Below are positions 9,443 through 18,021 of a stretch of DNA of 64,000 bases, piece after piece (position 1 is the stretch's first letter; each line of letters opens with the position of its first letter). The notes beneath the pieces are model-generated. The model made no database searches and was not told the DNA's origin. It saw only the letters and a program-made list of their open reading frames with translations. The DNA lies in NCBI GenBank assembly GCA_024280895.1, contig JAJRPI010000086.1, forward strand, positions 1-64,000. The letters run 5' to 3'. The position numbers were made by a program, and so were the translations under genes. The DNA is from Alphaproteobacteria bacterium. Its GTDB lineage: Bacteria > Pseudomonadota > Alphaproteobacteria > Rhizobiales > JAKIUO01.

Positions 9443-10909
9443 ATGCTGGCCACGACATATATTCTGGGTTGGTGTCTGGGCGGCTTGTCCCTGTCGATGA
9501 TGATTCCAGCCTTTTTTGCTTTGATCATCGGTGAAGAAACGCAGGCGATGGCGTTCATGAACTCCTCGGTATCGCTTTTCTTTCTGGCTGGTGGTCTGAT
9601 ATTTGCTCTTCATCAAGAAAAGCTAGCCATTGGCCGCAAACAGCAATTACTGATTGTGCTGGGCATCTGGTTCTTGCTACCGGTCGGGGCCGGATTGCCC
9701 TATTATCTGAGCGGCGTGAATAGTGAGTTTTCCGGGGCTTATTTTGAAGCGGTGTCAGGGTTTACGACCACAGGATCATCGCTGATACAAAACCTGTCCG
9801 ATATCCCGAAATCCATAATATTGTGGCGTGCCATGCTGCAATGGCTCGGGGGATTGACGACGTTGTTGATGTTGTCCTTCATAATTGGCAAAATCATGGG
9901 GGTTGAGCTATTTGGTCGTGACACGAGATCGATCATTCAATCAAACAGCGGCAGCTCGGCGGATCTGGAGAATACCGTGAGGACTATCCTGCCACTTTAT
10001 CTTGGCCTGACGGTACTTTGCTATCTGCTTTTAATGTTGTTCGGCATTGCTTCTTTCGATGCGCTTTGCCTGTCTTTGTCGACGCTGTCGACGGGGGGAT
10101 ATATGCCTAGAGAAGGATCAATTTCTCTGTATGGTAGCCCGATGGCGGAGATAACTCTGGCCATATTTATGTTTCTTGGTGCCGTTAGTGTCATTTGGGT
10201 CAAGGCACTGCTTGAGCGCAATAAAAACGTTCTGGCACGTACCAATGAACCATTGTGGATCGGTCTGATTATCCTTGTTTTGGGGGGCACTCTGGCAGGG
10301 GTAAGCATGTTTAGAAACTTGCCTCCTGACCTTTGGGCGATCATTGATAGCTTGACCCTGGGGCTGGCAGGCGCCGCTTCCTTGATCACCACGACGGGGT
10401 TTATATTTGGCAATCCCAATCAGGTTGTCGTGCCATATCTTTTACTCTTGGTCATTGCGCTGATTGGCGGTGGGCGCTATTCAACGGCTGGGGGACTTAA
10501 AATAAGCAGGGTGCTTGCCATGCTTAATCTTTCGATGCGAGAGCTGCAAAACCTCCTCTATCCTCACGGCGTACATCCCACTTTATATGGCAATAAGAGC
10601 CGCGACGAGACTGTGCGTCGGTCCATCTGGAGTATCTTCTCAATTACAATATTGTTTCTTGTATTCATGATATTGTTTTTGTCATATCTTGGTATACCGC
10701 TGAACGCGGCGTTGATGGTTTCTGTCAGCTCATTTAGTAACTTTGGTCCAGCATATGAAATGGCGCGCCCCGTCGATCCTGACAGTTTTCCGATCATTGC
10801 CTCGATGGGATATAAGGCACAATTGCTATTGTGTGTGGCAATGATCATTGGACGTGTGGAAACATTGATTATTCTAGGGCTGCTCAATCTGGCGATTTGG
10901 CGCAAATAA
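9443..10909 (+). CDS. trkH: Trk potassium uptake channel protein TrkH
   Basis: A polytopic inner-membrane protein of 488 aa. It carries the four degenerate selectivity-filter loops of the Trk/Ktr/HKT family: SGFTTTGSS, STLSTGGY, TTTGFIFGNPNQ and SSFSNFGPA. The third loop lies close to the conserved GGGRYSTAGGLK region. It imports potassium together with TrkA, encoded just upstream. The length is normal for TrkH. The start is the ATG at 9443. Confidence 0.94.
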   Translation: MLATTYILGWCLGGLSLSMMIPAFFALIIGEETQAMAFMNSSVSLFFLAGGLIFALHQEKLAIGRKQQLLIVLGIWFLLPVGAGLPYYLSGVNSEFSGAYFEAVSGFTTTGSSLIQNLSDIPKSIILWRAMLQWLGGLTTLLMLSFIIGKIMGVELFGRDTRSIIQSNSGSSADLENTVRTILPLYLGLTVLCYLLLMLFGIASFDALCLSLSTLSTGGYMPREGSISLYGSPMAEITLAIFMFLGAVSVIWVKALLERNKNVLARTNEPLWIGLIILVLGGTLAGVSMFRNLPPDLWAIIDSLTLGLAGAASLITTTGFIFGNPNQVVVPYLLLLVIALIGGGRYSTAGGLKISRVLAMLNLSMRELQNLLYPHGVHPTLYGNKSRDETVRRSIWSIFSITILFLVFMILFLSYLGIPLNAALMVSVSSFSNFGPAYEMARPVDPDSFPIIASMGYKAQLLLCVAMIIGRVETLIILGLLNLAIWRK

Positions 10910-10941
10910 GGGAAGTGACCATCATGCACAATCCATGTAGC

Positions 10942-10959
10942 ACTTGATCATGATCAAGT
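10942..10959. promoter_or_regulatory. FNR/FixK-type binding site in an 18-bp perfect palindrome
   Basis: ACTTGATCATGATCAAGT is a perfect 18-bp palindrome. Its core TTGAT-CATG-ATCAA (10944-10957) matches the consensus box of the FNR/ANR/FixK branch of the CRP family at all ten defined positions. The centre (10950/10951) would sit at -41.5 for a rightward start near 10992, where CAGAAT (10980-10985) could serve as a -10. No gene with an obvious oxygen-linked role lies next to it; hfq begins 370 bases downstream. No T-run follows, so a terminator is unlikely. Confidence 0.55.
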
Positions 10960-11017
10960 TGATGATGCACCATTCGTAGCAGAATTGCGGCTCAAAGCAG
11001 AACGTTACCCTCTCCAT

Positions 11018-11031
11018 TTGAATGCATTCAA
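11018..11031. promoter_or_regulatory. second TTGA-N6-TCAA palindrome
   Basis: TTGAATGCATTCAA is a perfect 14-bp palindrome with the same TTGA-N6-TCAA outer core as the site at 10942-10959. The two centres are 74 bp apart, close to seven helical turns, so two dimers of one CRP/FNR-family regulator could bind the same DNA face. The inner bases differ from the FNR consensus (TTGAA instead of TTGAT), so it would be a weaker or different-specificity site. Confidence 0.4.
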
Positions 11032-11195
11032 CGCCCCTGTGAGCTGGCCAGTGGGGGGATATATCTAGACATTTGAATATTAATGATCTAAAAATAGTGA
11101 CACTTACAATATGTTTTGACGCGAGCAATGGCGAATGATGTCATCGGTAGTCTTGCACAGACCTTTGGTTCGTGTTGGATTTACTAGACAAATTT

Positions 11196-11224
11196 TTGTG
11201 TGGGAATTGTATTTTATATATTAT
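11196..11224 (+). promoter_or_regulatory. candidate hfq promoter
   Basis: TTGTGT (11196-11201) and TATTAT (11219-11224), with a 17-base spacer, form a reasonable sigma-70-like promoter about 100 bases ahead of the hfq start. The region is very AT-rich, so chance matches are likely. A TTGACT at about 11237 lacks a good -10 at normal spacing. Confidence 0.28.
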
Positions 11225-11329
11225 TGTGTCATTTCTTGACTATATTAATCGAGATTTGGACGGAATAACTAATAAAGTACTCAAACAGGTATGTTTAGGG
11301 TGCAGAAGAAGATCATGAACGGATAAATA

Positions 11330-11584
11330 ATGGCTACGGACCGAACGAAAAACTTACAGGACACCTTTCTCAATCACATTCGCAAGCAAAAAACCCCGGT
11401 TACAATCTTTCTTGTTAACGGCATTAAGTTACAAGGTGTTGTAACCTGGTTTGATAGTTTTTGTGTCTTGTTGCGTCGCGATGGTCAGTCGCAACTCGTG
11501 TACAAACATGCTATCTCAACTATTATGCCAGGACAGCAGATCCAACTTTTTGACAAGCTGGAAAATGAAGATGATGACGAGTAA
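11330..11584 (+). CDS. hfq: RNA chaperone Hfq
   Basis: A hexameric Sm-like protein of 84 aa that pairs small RNAs with mRNAs. Sm1 ([31 protein letters not shown]) and Sm2 ([12 protein letters not shown], with the YKH motif) are complete. [18 protein letters not shown] forms the central strand region. The C-terminus is short and acidic, as is common in alphaproteobacteria. hflX follows 66 bases downstream, the usual hfq-hflX pair. Confidence 0.97.
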   Translation: MATDRTKNLQDTFLNHIRKQKTPVTIFLVNGIKLQGVVTWFDSFCVLLRRDGQSQLVYKHAISTIMPGQQIQLFDKLENEDDDE

Positions 11585-11650
11585 GTATTGCGCACGAAAT
11601 CAATGTTTTAAGGGTAAGGTGCTATAGGGATCAAGGATCAAATCGCTGCC

Positions 11651-12985
11651 ATGGTGTTGGCGCCTGTCATACCCTATCAATCCAGTGTTAGACACCCGTT
11701 GGACCAGCGCAAGGATGTCATTGCATCTGTACAAAAACATTCACCACAAGCCAGACTGGAAGAAGCAATTGGTTTGGCCCACGCGATCTTTCTTGAGATC
11801 TGCCATAGTGAAATTATTACCCTCAAAACTCCCCGACCAGCCACTTTGTTTGGCGAAGGCAAGATAACTGAGCTGCAGGCAATCATCGATAGTGAAGAAA
11901 TTGAGCTTGTGATTGTCGATCATATTTTGACTCCGGGGCAACAGCGAAATCTTGAAAAAAAATGGGACCTGAAAGTGCTGGATCGCACCGGGCTTATTCT
12001 CGAGATATTTGGCGAACGGGCGCGTACCAAAGAAGGGCGCTTGCAGGTCGAATTTGCTCACCTGGAATATCAGAAAAGCAGATTGGTACGTTCTTGGACG
12101 CATTTGGAGCGGCAAAGAGGTGGTTTTGGTTTTCTGGGCGGCCCTGGTGAAACCCAGATCGAGTCTGATCGTCGGCAAATTCGTAACCGTATTGATAAAA
12201 TCAAACGCGAAATTGATAAGATAAAAAGAACGAGAGATCTGCACCGCAAGGCCCGCAAAATGGTGCCATATCCGATTGTGGCACTGGTTGGCTACACGAA
12301 TGCTGGTAAGTCGACCCTATTCAACTATCTCACTGGGGCTGATGTCATGGCCCAGGATATGTTGTTTGCGACGCTTGACCCAACCATGCGTGAAGTGAAA
12401 CTACCAAGCTTTGGCAAAATTATTATATCTGACACGGTGGGCTTCATATCGGATTTGCCAACCACATTGGTGGCCGCTTTTCGCGCGACGCTTGAAGAGG
12501 TTCTGGAAGCCGATGTACTATTGCATGTACGCGATATTTCTCACCAAGACACTGAAGCACAACGAAATGATGTGATTGACGTTTTGCGCGAACTTGGTAT
12601 CGACGCACTGGGCGAAGAGACCCCGCTCATTGAAGTCTGGAACAAGGTCGACCTTTTGGATGATGAGAGCAAGCAGGCCTGTCTCAATGAAGCGTTGGTG
12701 CACCCGGACCGAACCGTCGCAATATCGGCCGTAACGGGAGATGGCCTGGAGGATCTGTTGGCGCTGGTAGAGCGCCGATTGACGCAAACTTTTAAGGAAG
12801 TCCGGATCAGTGTTGCACCAGAAGATGGCGCCTTGCTGCATTGGATCATTGAGCATACACAGCTTGTTTCAAGGCAGATTGATGAAGAAACCGGTTTTAG
12901 TGATTTGGTGCTTCGGGTATCGCAGCAAAGTGTCGGGCAGTTGGAAAACCGTATTCACGGATTGCGGTCCAGGAAGACCGGCTAA
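11651..12985 (+). CDS. hflX: ribosome-associated GTPase HflX
   Basis: A protein of 444 aa. An N-terminal HflX domain includes a nucleotide-binding glycine-rich stretch (GGFGFLGGPGETQIE) and a helical linker. The G domain has G1 GYTNAGKSTLFN, G3 SDTVGFI and G4 NKVD. HflX binds the large subunit and splits stalled ribosomes, mainly under stress. The start ATG at 11651 has no strong ribosome-binding site, and GTG or TTG codons follow at once. It ends 17 bases before the convergent mazG. Confidence 0.94.
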   Translation: MVLAPVIPYQSSVRHPLDQRKDVIASVQKHSPQARLEEAIGLAHAIFLEICHSEIITLKTPRPATLFGEGKITELQAIIDSEEIELVIVDHILTPGQQRNLEKKWDLKVLDRTGLILEIFGERARTKEGRLQVEFAHLEYQKSRLVRSWTHLERQRGGFGFLGGPGETQIESDRRQIRNRIDKIKREIDKIKRTRDLHRKARKMVPYPIVALVGYTNAGKSTLFNYLTGADVMAQDMLFATLDPTMREVKLPSFGKIIISDTVGFISDLPTTLVAAFRATLEEVLEADVLLHVRDISHQDTEAQRNDVIDVLRELGIDALGEETPLIEVWNKVDLLDDESKQACLNEALVHPDRTVAISAVTGDGLEDLLALVERRLTQTFKEVRISVAPEDGALLHWIIEHTQLVSRQIDEETGFSDLVLRVSQQSVGQLENRIHGLRSRKTG

Positions 12986-13002
12986 GCCGTAATTATACTG
13001 GA

Positions 13003-13824
13003 TCAGGATTTTTCGCGCTGTTTGGCGACCTGCCAAAACTGTTCCATTTCTTCAAGGTCCGAGTCTTGCGGGGCTTTGCCAGCCTTGGCCAATAGCTCTT
13101 CGATGACTTTGAAGCGACTTGTGAACTTGTTGTTGGCGCGGCGCAGAGCCTGTTCGGGGTCCAGTTTTAAATGGCGACCCACATTGGCAATGACAAATAA
13201 TACATCACCAAACTCATCTTCTATCCGATCAATGTCGAGGGGCTGATCGCGCTCGCTTAGCTCACATTCGAGTTCGCCAATTTCTTCGCGCATTTTGTCA
13301 AACACGGGCGCCAGAGAAGGCCAGTCGAATCCAACACGTGCTGCCTTGTTTTGCAGTTTGATAGCGCGGCTTAACGCTGGCAGAGTGATCGGCACACCAT
13401 CAAGGATACTATCAGGCTCATGAGCGCCTTGTGGTTTGGCATCAGCCTTCTCGCGCTCCTTGATGCGTTCCCATTGCCCCGCGATCTGGTCGTTGGAGAG
13501 GGGGGCTTTTTGATCCCCAAAAACATGGGGGTGTCGGCGGATCATTTTTGCATTGATAGCGTCGACAATATCAGCGAAATCAAACAGCTCTTGCTCTTGT
13601 GCCAAGCGGGCATAAAATACCACTTGAAAGAGCAGATCACCCAATTCTGATTTAAGCCCCACCATGTCATCATTCTCAATGCTTTCGGCGACCTCGTGGG
13701 CTTCTTCCAGCGTGTAGGGAACGATGGATTTAAAGTCTTGCTCAAGATCCCAGGGGCAACCGGTATTTGGTGTGCGTAGCGCGCCCATGATCTCAAGCAG
13801 CTTGTTGATATTGTTGGATGCCAA
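13003..13824 (-). CDS. mazG: nucleoside triphosphate pyrophosphohydrolase MazG
   Basis: A protein of 273 aa that hydrolyses (d)NTPs to monophosphates and pyrophosphate. Two MazG repeats are visible: the first around CPWDLEQDFKSIVPYTLEEA with EEAHEVAE and ELGDLLFQVVF, the second with EIGELECEL and DEFGDVLFVIANVGRH. The acidic residues of these helices bind magnesium. I propose the TTG at 13824, which has GGAGGG seven bases upstream and gives the family's usual N-terminus; a GTG at 13854 adds ten residues. Confidence 0.92.
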   Translation of the reverse strand: MASNNINKLLEIMGALRTPNTGCPWDLEQDFKSIVPYTLEEAHEVAESIENDDMVGLKSELGDLLFQVVFYARLAQEQELFDFADIVDAINAKMIRRHPHVFGDQKAPLSNDQIAGQWERIKEREKADAKPQGAHEPDSILDGVPITLPALSRAIKLQNKAARVGFDWPSLAPVFDKMREEIGELECELSERDQPLDIDRIEDEFGDVLFVIANVGRHLKLDPEQALRRANNKFTSRFKVIEELLAKAGKAPQDSDLEEMEQFWQVAKQREKS

Positions 13825-13972
13825 TGCAAAACCCTCCGGAGAAAACCAGTGCACAAATGCAGATATCTGCTGATTGATTGGTTTATTTATTGTTTTATAT
13901 CAGTATGATAGGCGCACCATCACCGTTCGCATAAGAGATATTATGTAAAGCGAATGATCTACTATATCCGAT

Positions 13973-15070
13973 CTATTCGTAGTTTTGAGCAATAAACTCA
14001 TTGAGCAATTGTACGCCAAAGCCTGAGCCCCAGCTTGCGTTGAGGTCGGTTTTCGGCGATCCCATTGCGGTACCGGCAATATCGAGATGTGCCCATGGCG
14101 TATCGCCGACATAGCGTTGCAGGAATTGTGCTGCGGTGGTTGAGCCAGCCAGTCGCCCACCGGTGTTTTTCATGTCGGCAATGCGCGAATCAATCAACTT
14201 GTCATAGGTCTTGCCAAGTGGCATCCGCCACAGCTTCTCACCACTTTTCTCACCCGCCTTCAAAAGGCGGTTGGCCAGCCGGTCATTGTTGGAAAACAAG
14301 CCCGCATATTCCTTGCCAAGAGCGACAAGAATAGCTCCGGTGAGCGTTGCCAAATCAATCACCAGTCTCGGTTTGTACGTGTCGATTGTAAAGGTCAGCG
14401 CGTCGGCGAGAACGAGCCGTCCCTCGGCATCAGTGTTGATCACTTCTATGGTTTGTCCAGACATGCTCGTGACGACGTCGCCAGGTCTTTGTGCTTTGCC
14501 ATCTGGCATATTTTCTGTGAGGCCGATGACGCCGATGACATTCGCCTTTGCTTTGCGTAGAGCCAGGGTCTTCATGAGACCGGTGACGCATGCCGCGCCT
14601 CCCATGTCGCCCTTCATGTCTTCCATGCCACCAGATGGCTTTATGGAGATGCCGCCACTGTCGAATGTTACACCTTTGCCAACAATCGCCAGTGGCTTGT
14701 CTTTGCTGTTATCGGCCCCGCTCCATTGCATGATGGCCAGACGTGATTCGCGTTCGGATCCTTGTCCAACCGCAAGCAAGGCGTTCATACCCTTGGCAGC
14801 CATTTCGCTCTCGTCGAGGATCGTAACACTAACACCCAGCTTTTCGAGTTCTCTGGCGCGCAGGGCAAATTCAACGGGTCCCAATATATTGCCAGGCTCA
14901 TTGACAAGGTCACGTGCCGTGAATACGCCAGCGCGCAAGGCATCAAAAGAGCGATAGGACAGCGCCGCTTTTTTATGATCGCGACAAGCCATGGCAAGGG
15001 TTTTGATTTCGCCTTTTGTCTCAGTGCTTTTGCTCTTGGTTTTGTACAATTTAAAATCGTAGCGCTTCAT
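13973..15070 (-). CDS. pepA: leucyl aminopeptidase, catalytic domain (separate frame from its N-terminal part)
   Basis: This 365-residue frame begins with ATG at 15070 and encodes the complete M17 catalytic domain. Metal and active-site residues are in place: [15 protein letters not shown] (Lys, Asp), [11 protein letters not shown] (Asp) and [14 protein letters not shown] (Asp, Glu, Arg). It removes N-terminal amino acids as a hexameric two-metal enzyme. The frame is -1 relative to the N-terminal domain at 15070-15477. The junction reads TTTTTGATG, so the upstream stop overlaps this ATG and translation could restart here. Joined, the two parts give about 501 residues, normal for PepA. Confidence 0.88.
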   Translation of the reverse strand: MKRYDFKLYKTKSKSTETKGEIKTLAMACRDHKKAALSYRSFDALRAGVFTARDLVNEPGNILGPVEFALRARELEKLGVSVTILDESEMAAKGMNALLAVGQGSERESRLAIMQWSGADNSKDKPLAIVGKGVTFDSGGISIKPSGGMEDMKGDMGGAACVTGLMKTLALRKAKANVIGVIGLTENMPDGKAQRPGDVVTSMSGQTIEVINTDAEGRLVLADALTFTIDTYKPRLVIDLATLTGAILVALGKEYAGLFSNNDRLANRLLKAGEKSGEKLWRMPLGKTYDKLIDSRIADMKNTGGRLAGSTTAAQFLQRYVGDTPWAHLDIAGTAMGSPKTDLNASWGSGFGVQLLNEFIAQNYE

Positions 15071-15477
15071 CAAAAACCGGTCGCAATGGCCGCTATATCG
15101 TTGGCTGAGAACGCGAAATCTTTGCCAATATCCTCGACAAGTACCGTCACGACGCCTGTGGGGTCGCCTTTGACAAGGCCGCAAATACGGCCTCCGACCT
15201 TCATCCAATCGCTTGTCTCATCAATGGTGTCATCGCCAAGTCCAAGGATTATCAATCGTGACAGTTTAAGATTGGCTGGTGAGACTATTTCAATCGTCTC
15301 ACTTTTGCCTCCTTCAAAAGAGGAAATACTCATGGCATTACCGATGTGCCCACCGCTTTGCTTGTCCAGCTTTTTTAAGCTGGCACCCCATTTTTTTTTA
15401 CTGGCGGCCAACAGGACGATGGTACCGGTTTCGGGGATGGTTTGACCAAGGAATTTAACTGCGATTTGGGTTTCCAT
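15070..15477 (-). CDS. pepA: leucyl aminopeptidase, N-terminal domain, ending at a T5 frame change
   Basis: A frame of 135 aa from ATG at 15477 to TGA at 15070. It matches the non-catalytic N-terminal domain of M17 peptidases (SRLIILGLG and a domain end at [11 protein letters not shown]). The last sense codons are GGT TTT, then TGA. The T-run covers 15072-15076 on this strand. One extra T, or a -1 slip of the Phe-tRNA from TTT to TTT, would read on as Leu-Met-Lys-Arg into the catalytic frame. A sequencing or assembly error, a real mutation, and programmed slippage or re-initiation all remain possible. Confidence 0.85.
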   Translation of the reverse strand: METQIAVKFLGQTIPETGTIVLLAASKKKWGASLKKLDKQSGGHIGNAMSISSFEGGKSETIEIVSPANLKLSRLIILGLGDDTIDETSDWMKVGGRICGLVKGDPTGVVTVLVEDIGKDFAFSANDIAAIATGF

Positions 15478-15654
15478 ACTGTCTCCAGTTTGAGTGCTTT
15501 ACGGGCTTGGTGCCGGTTGGGAGGAATATTTTTCATTGTTTGACATTGATAGCGTTTGAACATCTAATTTAGAAGAGTTTTAAATCCAAATTGAACGTCA
15601 GACTAATGCTTTGCTATTTTGATGCAAGTTGAAATAAGCAGTTTCGTCCAATTT

Positions 15655-15677
15655 CCAACAACTTGTCGTGTTGTTGG
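15655..15677. repeat. 8-bp hairpin in the pepA-lptF divergent gap
   Basis: CCAACAAC (15655-15662) and GTTGTTGG (15670-15677) form a perfect inverted repeat with a 7-base loop. It sits between the divergent pepA and lptF starts, about 100 bases before lptF. No T-run follows on either strand. It may be a regulator site or a leader structure. The rest of the 298-base gap is AT-rich, and I could not assign a promoter with confidence. Confidence 0.35.
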
Positions 15678-15775
15678 CTAGAGGAGCAAGTCTTGGCTTG
15701 ATCAGCTTTGTTTGTGTTTGTAAACTTAAGGATCAGCGCGGTCCCGCCCTGTTTTGAGATGCAAAAGGTTTTTTG

Positions 15776-16927
15776 ATGGGTGTCTATAGCCGATATGTAT
15801 TTCGCCAGACCGGCGGCGCTGTTGTCATGATCTTGGCGACCCTCATGGTGATCATCTGGGTCTCTGTAGCGCTTAAAGATATCAAATTGATGACCAGTGA
15901 GGGCCAAACACTGGGTATTTTTCTCAAAATGACCATGTTGGCGATGCCGCAGATTATAGGCATTGTCATGCCGATGGCACTGTTGATTGCCTGTGTTCAT
16001 AATCTCAACAAGTTAAGCGGGGACAGCGAAATCATCGTCATGGCCGCGTCAGGCGCCGGGCGTTGGAAATTTGCCTCTCCCATGCTGATTCTGGGGGCCA
16101 TAATCATGGTTCTGATAATGGCCAATAACGCCTATGTGCAACCAACGGCGCAGCGAGAATTACGTAGCTATATCATCAAGGTGCGCACAGATCTGATTGC
16201 CCATGTGTTGCAACCTGGCCGGTTCACGACCCCTATCACCAATTTGACCTTTCACATTCGGGCACGAGAGGAGAATGGTGATATTCTGGGGTTTATCATG
16301 CACGATACCCGAGATGAAAACCAGATGATGTCTTATATGGCCAACCGGTCGCAGCTCATCAAGCGAGACGGAAACGCCTATATGGTGATGTATGATGGTC
16401 ATATTCATCGACGCACATCTAAAAGCCCCGATGTGCAGGTGATTGCTTTTGACCAGTATATATTCGATTTATCGCGGTTCGAAGGCGGTAAGGGCGGCAA
16501 GGTGCATTTCAAGACATATGAGAGCTATATAGGCGAGCTTTACGCTCCGTCCCCCGACAACCCTCATTTCAAAAGCCGGCCCGGCAGGTTTCGCGCGGAA
16601 CTGCATGATCGTTTGTCGAACCCGCTTTATCCCATACTTTTTGTACTTGTTTCTCTGGCCTTGCTAGGGTTTCCCCGCACCACAAGAGAGGACCGTATGC
16701 TCAGCATTGTTGCGGCCCTTGGTCTGGCAGCCGGGGCGCGGCTTGGAGGCTTGTTATCGGTCAATCTGCTGGCCAAAAATGAGGCCGCCATATTTCTTGT
16801 CTATGGTATCCCCATTGGAGGCATTATTTTGGCAGCCTATTTTATTCCAACTCGTGGGACGGGGTTTAAATTACGTATGCCCAAGTGGGTACCTAACGAT
16901 GGTTCTCATCAAGGACCAGTATCATGA
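15776..16927 (+). CDS. lptF: LPS export ABC transporter permease LptF
   Basis: An inner-membrane protein of 383 aa of the YjgP/YjgQ family. N-terminal hydrophobic helices (about 15-35, 55-75, 95-120), a periplasmic beta-rich domain in the middle (about 130-260), and C-terminal helices from NPLYPILFVLVSLALLGFP onward match the LptF/G fold. With LptG and the LptB ATPase it pulls LPS from the inner membrane to LptA/LptD. The start is the ATG at 15776; a TTG directly before it is unlikely. The stop overlaps the lptG start (ATGA). Confidence 0.92.
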   Translation: MGVYSRYVFRQTGGAVVMILATLMVIIWVSVALKDIKLMTSEGQTLGIFLKMTMLAMPQIIGIVMPMALLIACVHNLNKLSGDSEIIVMAASGAGRWKFASPMLILGAIIMVLIMANNAYVQPTAQRELRSYIIKVRTDLIAHVLQPGRFTTPITNLTFHIRAREENGDILGFIMHDTRDENQMMSYMANRSQLIKRDGNAYMVMYDGHIHRRTSKSPDVQVIAFDQYIFDLSRFEGGKGGKVHFKTYESYIGELYAPSPDNPHFKSRPGRFRAELHDRLSNPLYPILFVLVSLALLGFPRTTREDRMLSIVAALGLAAGARLGGLLSVNLLAKNEAAIFLVYGIPIGGIILAAYFIPTRGTGFKLRMPKWVPNDGSHQGPVS

Positions 16928-18003
16928 ATACCCTATCGCGCTATATATTTCGCACATTCATGACTACGATTTTATCGGTGTTTTTTCTGTGCCTTGGCCT
17001 GATTTTTTTGATCGATTTGATCGAGGTGATGCGTATCGTGCTGAAAAAGGGTGGCACTTTGATTGATGCCATGCTTATTTCCATGTTGCGGGTCCCGTCA
17101 TTTGCGGAACTATCATTGCCATTTGCCGTCCTGATTGGCAGTATCGGTGCGTTTTTAATGCTCTCGAAAAGCTCGGAGCTGATTATCGCGCGGTCCTCTG
17201 GTATGAGCGTTTGGCAATTTACGCGCCCAGCTATCCTTGTTGGCGTGCTGATTGGCGTGTTTGCCTCCACGGCATATAATCCGCTTGCTGCCAATTTCCG
17301 GGCCTATTCTGAAGTGCTGCAAGCTGATCTCAGTAGTAAAAAGAAGGGCTTATTGTCTACAAAAAGCGCAGCATGGCTGCGCCAGGATGGTCCAGATGGG
17401 CAATCAATTTTAACCGCGCAACATGTCTCACGGCAGGGTTCTTTCTTGGCAGATGTGACGTTTTTTCAGTACGATAATCTGAAATTGTTCAATGAGCGCA
17501 TTGATGCTCGATCGGCTTTGTTGAAGGATGGGCGCTGGGTTTTGACTGATGCCAGGGTCTCGGCTGTGAATCAAAAAACGCAGCATTTTAAAAAATATCT
17601 AATTGGCACTTACCTAACCCGCACGCAGATTGAGGATTCGATTGGTACCGCGGAGAATATCTCGTTCTGGGATCTGCCTAAATTCATCAAAATTGCCGAA
17701 AAAGCGGGCCTTCCCGCCCGGCAATTTCGACTTCAATTTCAAACATTATTGTCTCGCCCCTTATGGATGGTTGCCATGGTTCTGCTGGCAGCCACCTGCT
17801 CCTTGCAATCTTTTCGATTCGGAAATGTGCAAAAGAAAATATTCTTTGGTCTGATTTCAGGGTTCATTTTCTTTGTTTTCGCCCAAATGTCGAGGAATAT
17901 GGGGCTATCAGGACACACTTCGGCAATACTTGCGGCCTGGGGGCCTGCCACTATTGCATGTTTGGTCGCTGCAAGCGTATTAATACACCAAGAAGATGGT
18001 TAG
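16924..18003 (+). CDS. lptG: LPS export ABC transporter permease LptG
   Basis: A partner permease of LptF, 359 aa, with the same plan: three N-terminal helices (YIFRTFMTTILSVFFLCLG, then about 55-80 and 100-120), a periplasmic jellyroll region, and C-terminal helices (from LWMVAMVLLAATCSLQSF). SFAELSLPFAVLIGSIGAF and the short helix after it are typical. It is translationally coupled to lptF by ATGA, and lptD starts 18 bases downstream, so three parts of the LPS transport route sit in one unit. Confidence 0.93.
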   Translation: MNTLSRYIFRTFMTTILSVFFLCLGLIFLIDLIEVMRIVLKKGGTLIDAMLISMLRVPSFAELSLPFAVLIGSIGAFLMLSKSSELIIARSSGMSVWQFTRPAILVGVLIGVFASTAYNPLAANFRAYSEVLQADLSSKKKGLLSTKSAAWLRQDGPDGQSILTAQHVSRQGSFLADVTFFQYDNLKLFNERIDARSALLKDGRWVLTDARVSAVNQKTQHFKKYLIGTYLTRTQIEDSIGTAENISFWDLPKFIKIAEKAGLPARQFRLQFQTLLSRPLWMVAMVLLAATCSLQSFRFGNVQKKIFFGLISGFIFFVFAQMSRNMGLSGHTSAILAAWGPATIACLVAASVLIHQEDG

Positions 18004-18021
18004 AATGCGTGGGGCATTTAG

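Larger units (their letters stand above)
10910..11329. other. 420-base trkH-hfq intergenic region
   Basis: No gene that I can support. It contains two perfect palindromes with a TTGA-N6-TCAA core (10942-10959 and 11018-11031), a G/C hairpin-prone stretch near 11033-11058 (CCCC and GGGG arms), and an AT-rich segment near 11190-11270 that probably carries the hfq promoter. A reverse-strand reading frame at 10922-11128 has no start signal or recognisable protein character. Confidence 0.5.

Noticed and set aside
10942-10959. The 18-bp palindrome read as a transcription terminator for trkH
   Set aside because: No loop of workable size and no T-run on either side; the match to a CRP/FNR-family site is much better.
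10922-11128. Reverse frame of 68 codons in the trkH-hfq gap
   Set aside because: No ribosome-binding site and no protein-like pattern; it overlaps both palindromes that better explain the region.
13900-14160. Reverse frame of 86 codons near the 3' end of pepA
   Set aside because: Alternative frame inside the aminopeptidase coding region; the pepA frame carries the conserved C-terminal sequence.
14211-14957. Forward frame of 248 codons opposite pepA
   Set aside because: It is the antisense of the conserved catalytic domain of leucyl aminopeptidase, with Ser/Pro-rich low-information sequence.
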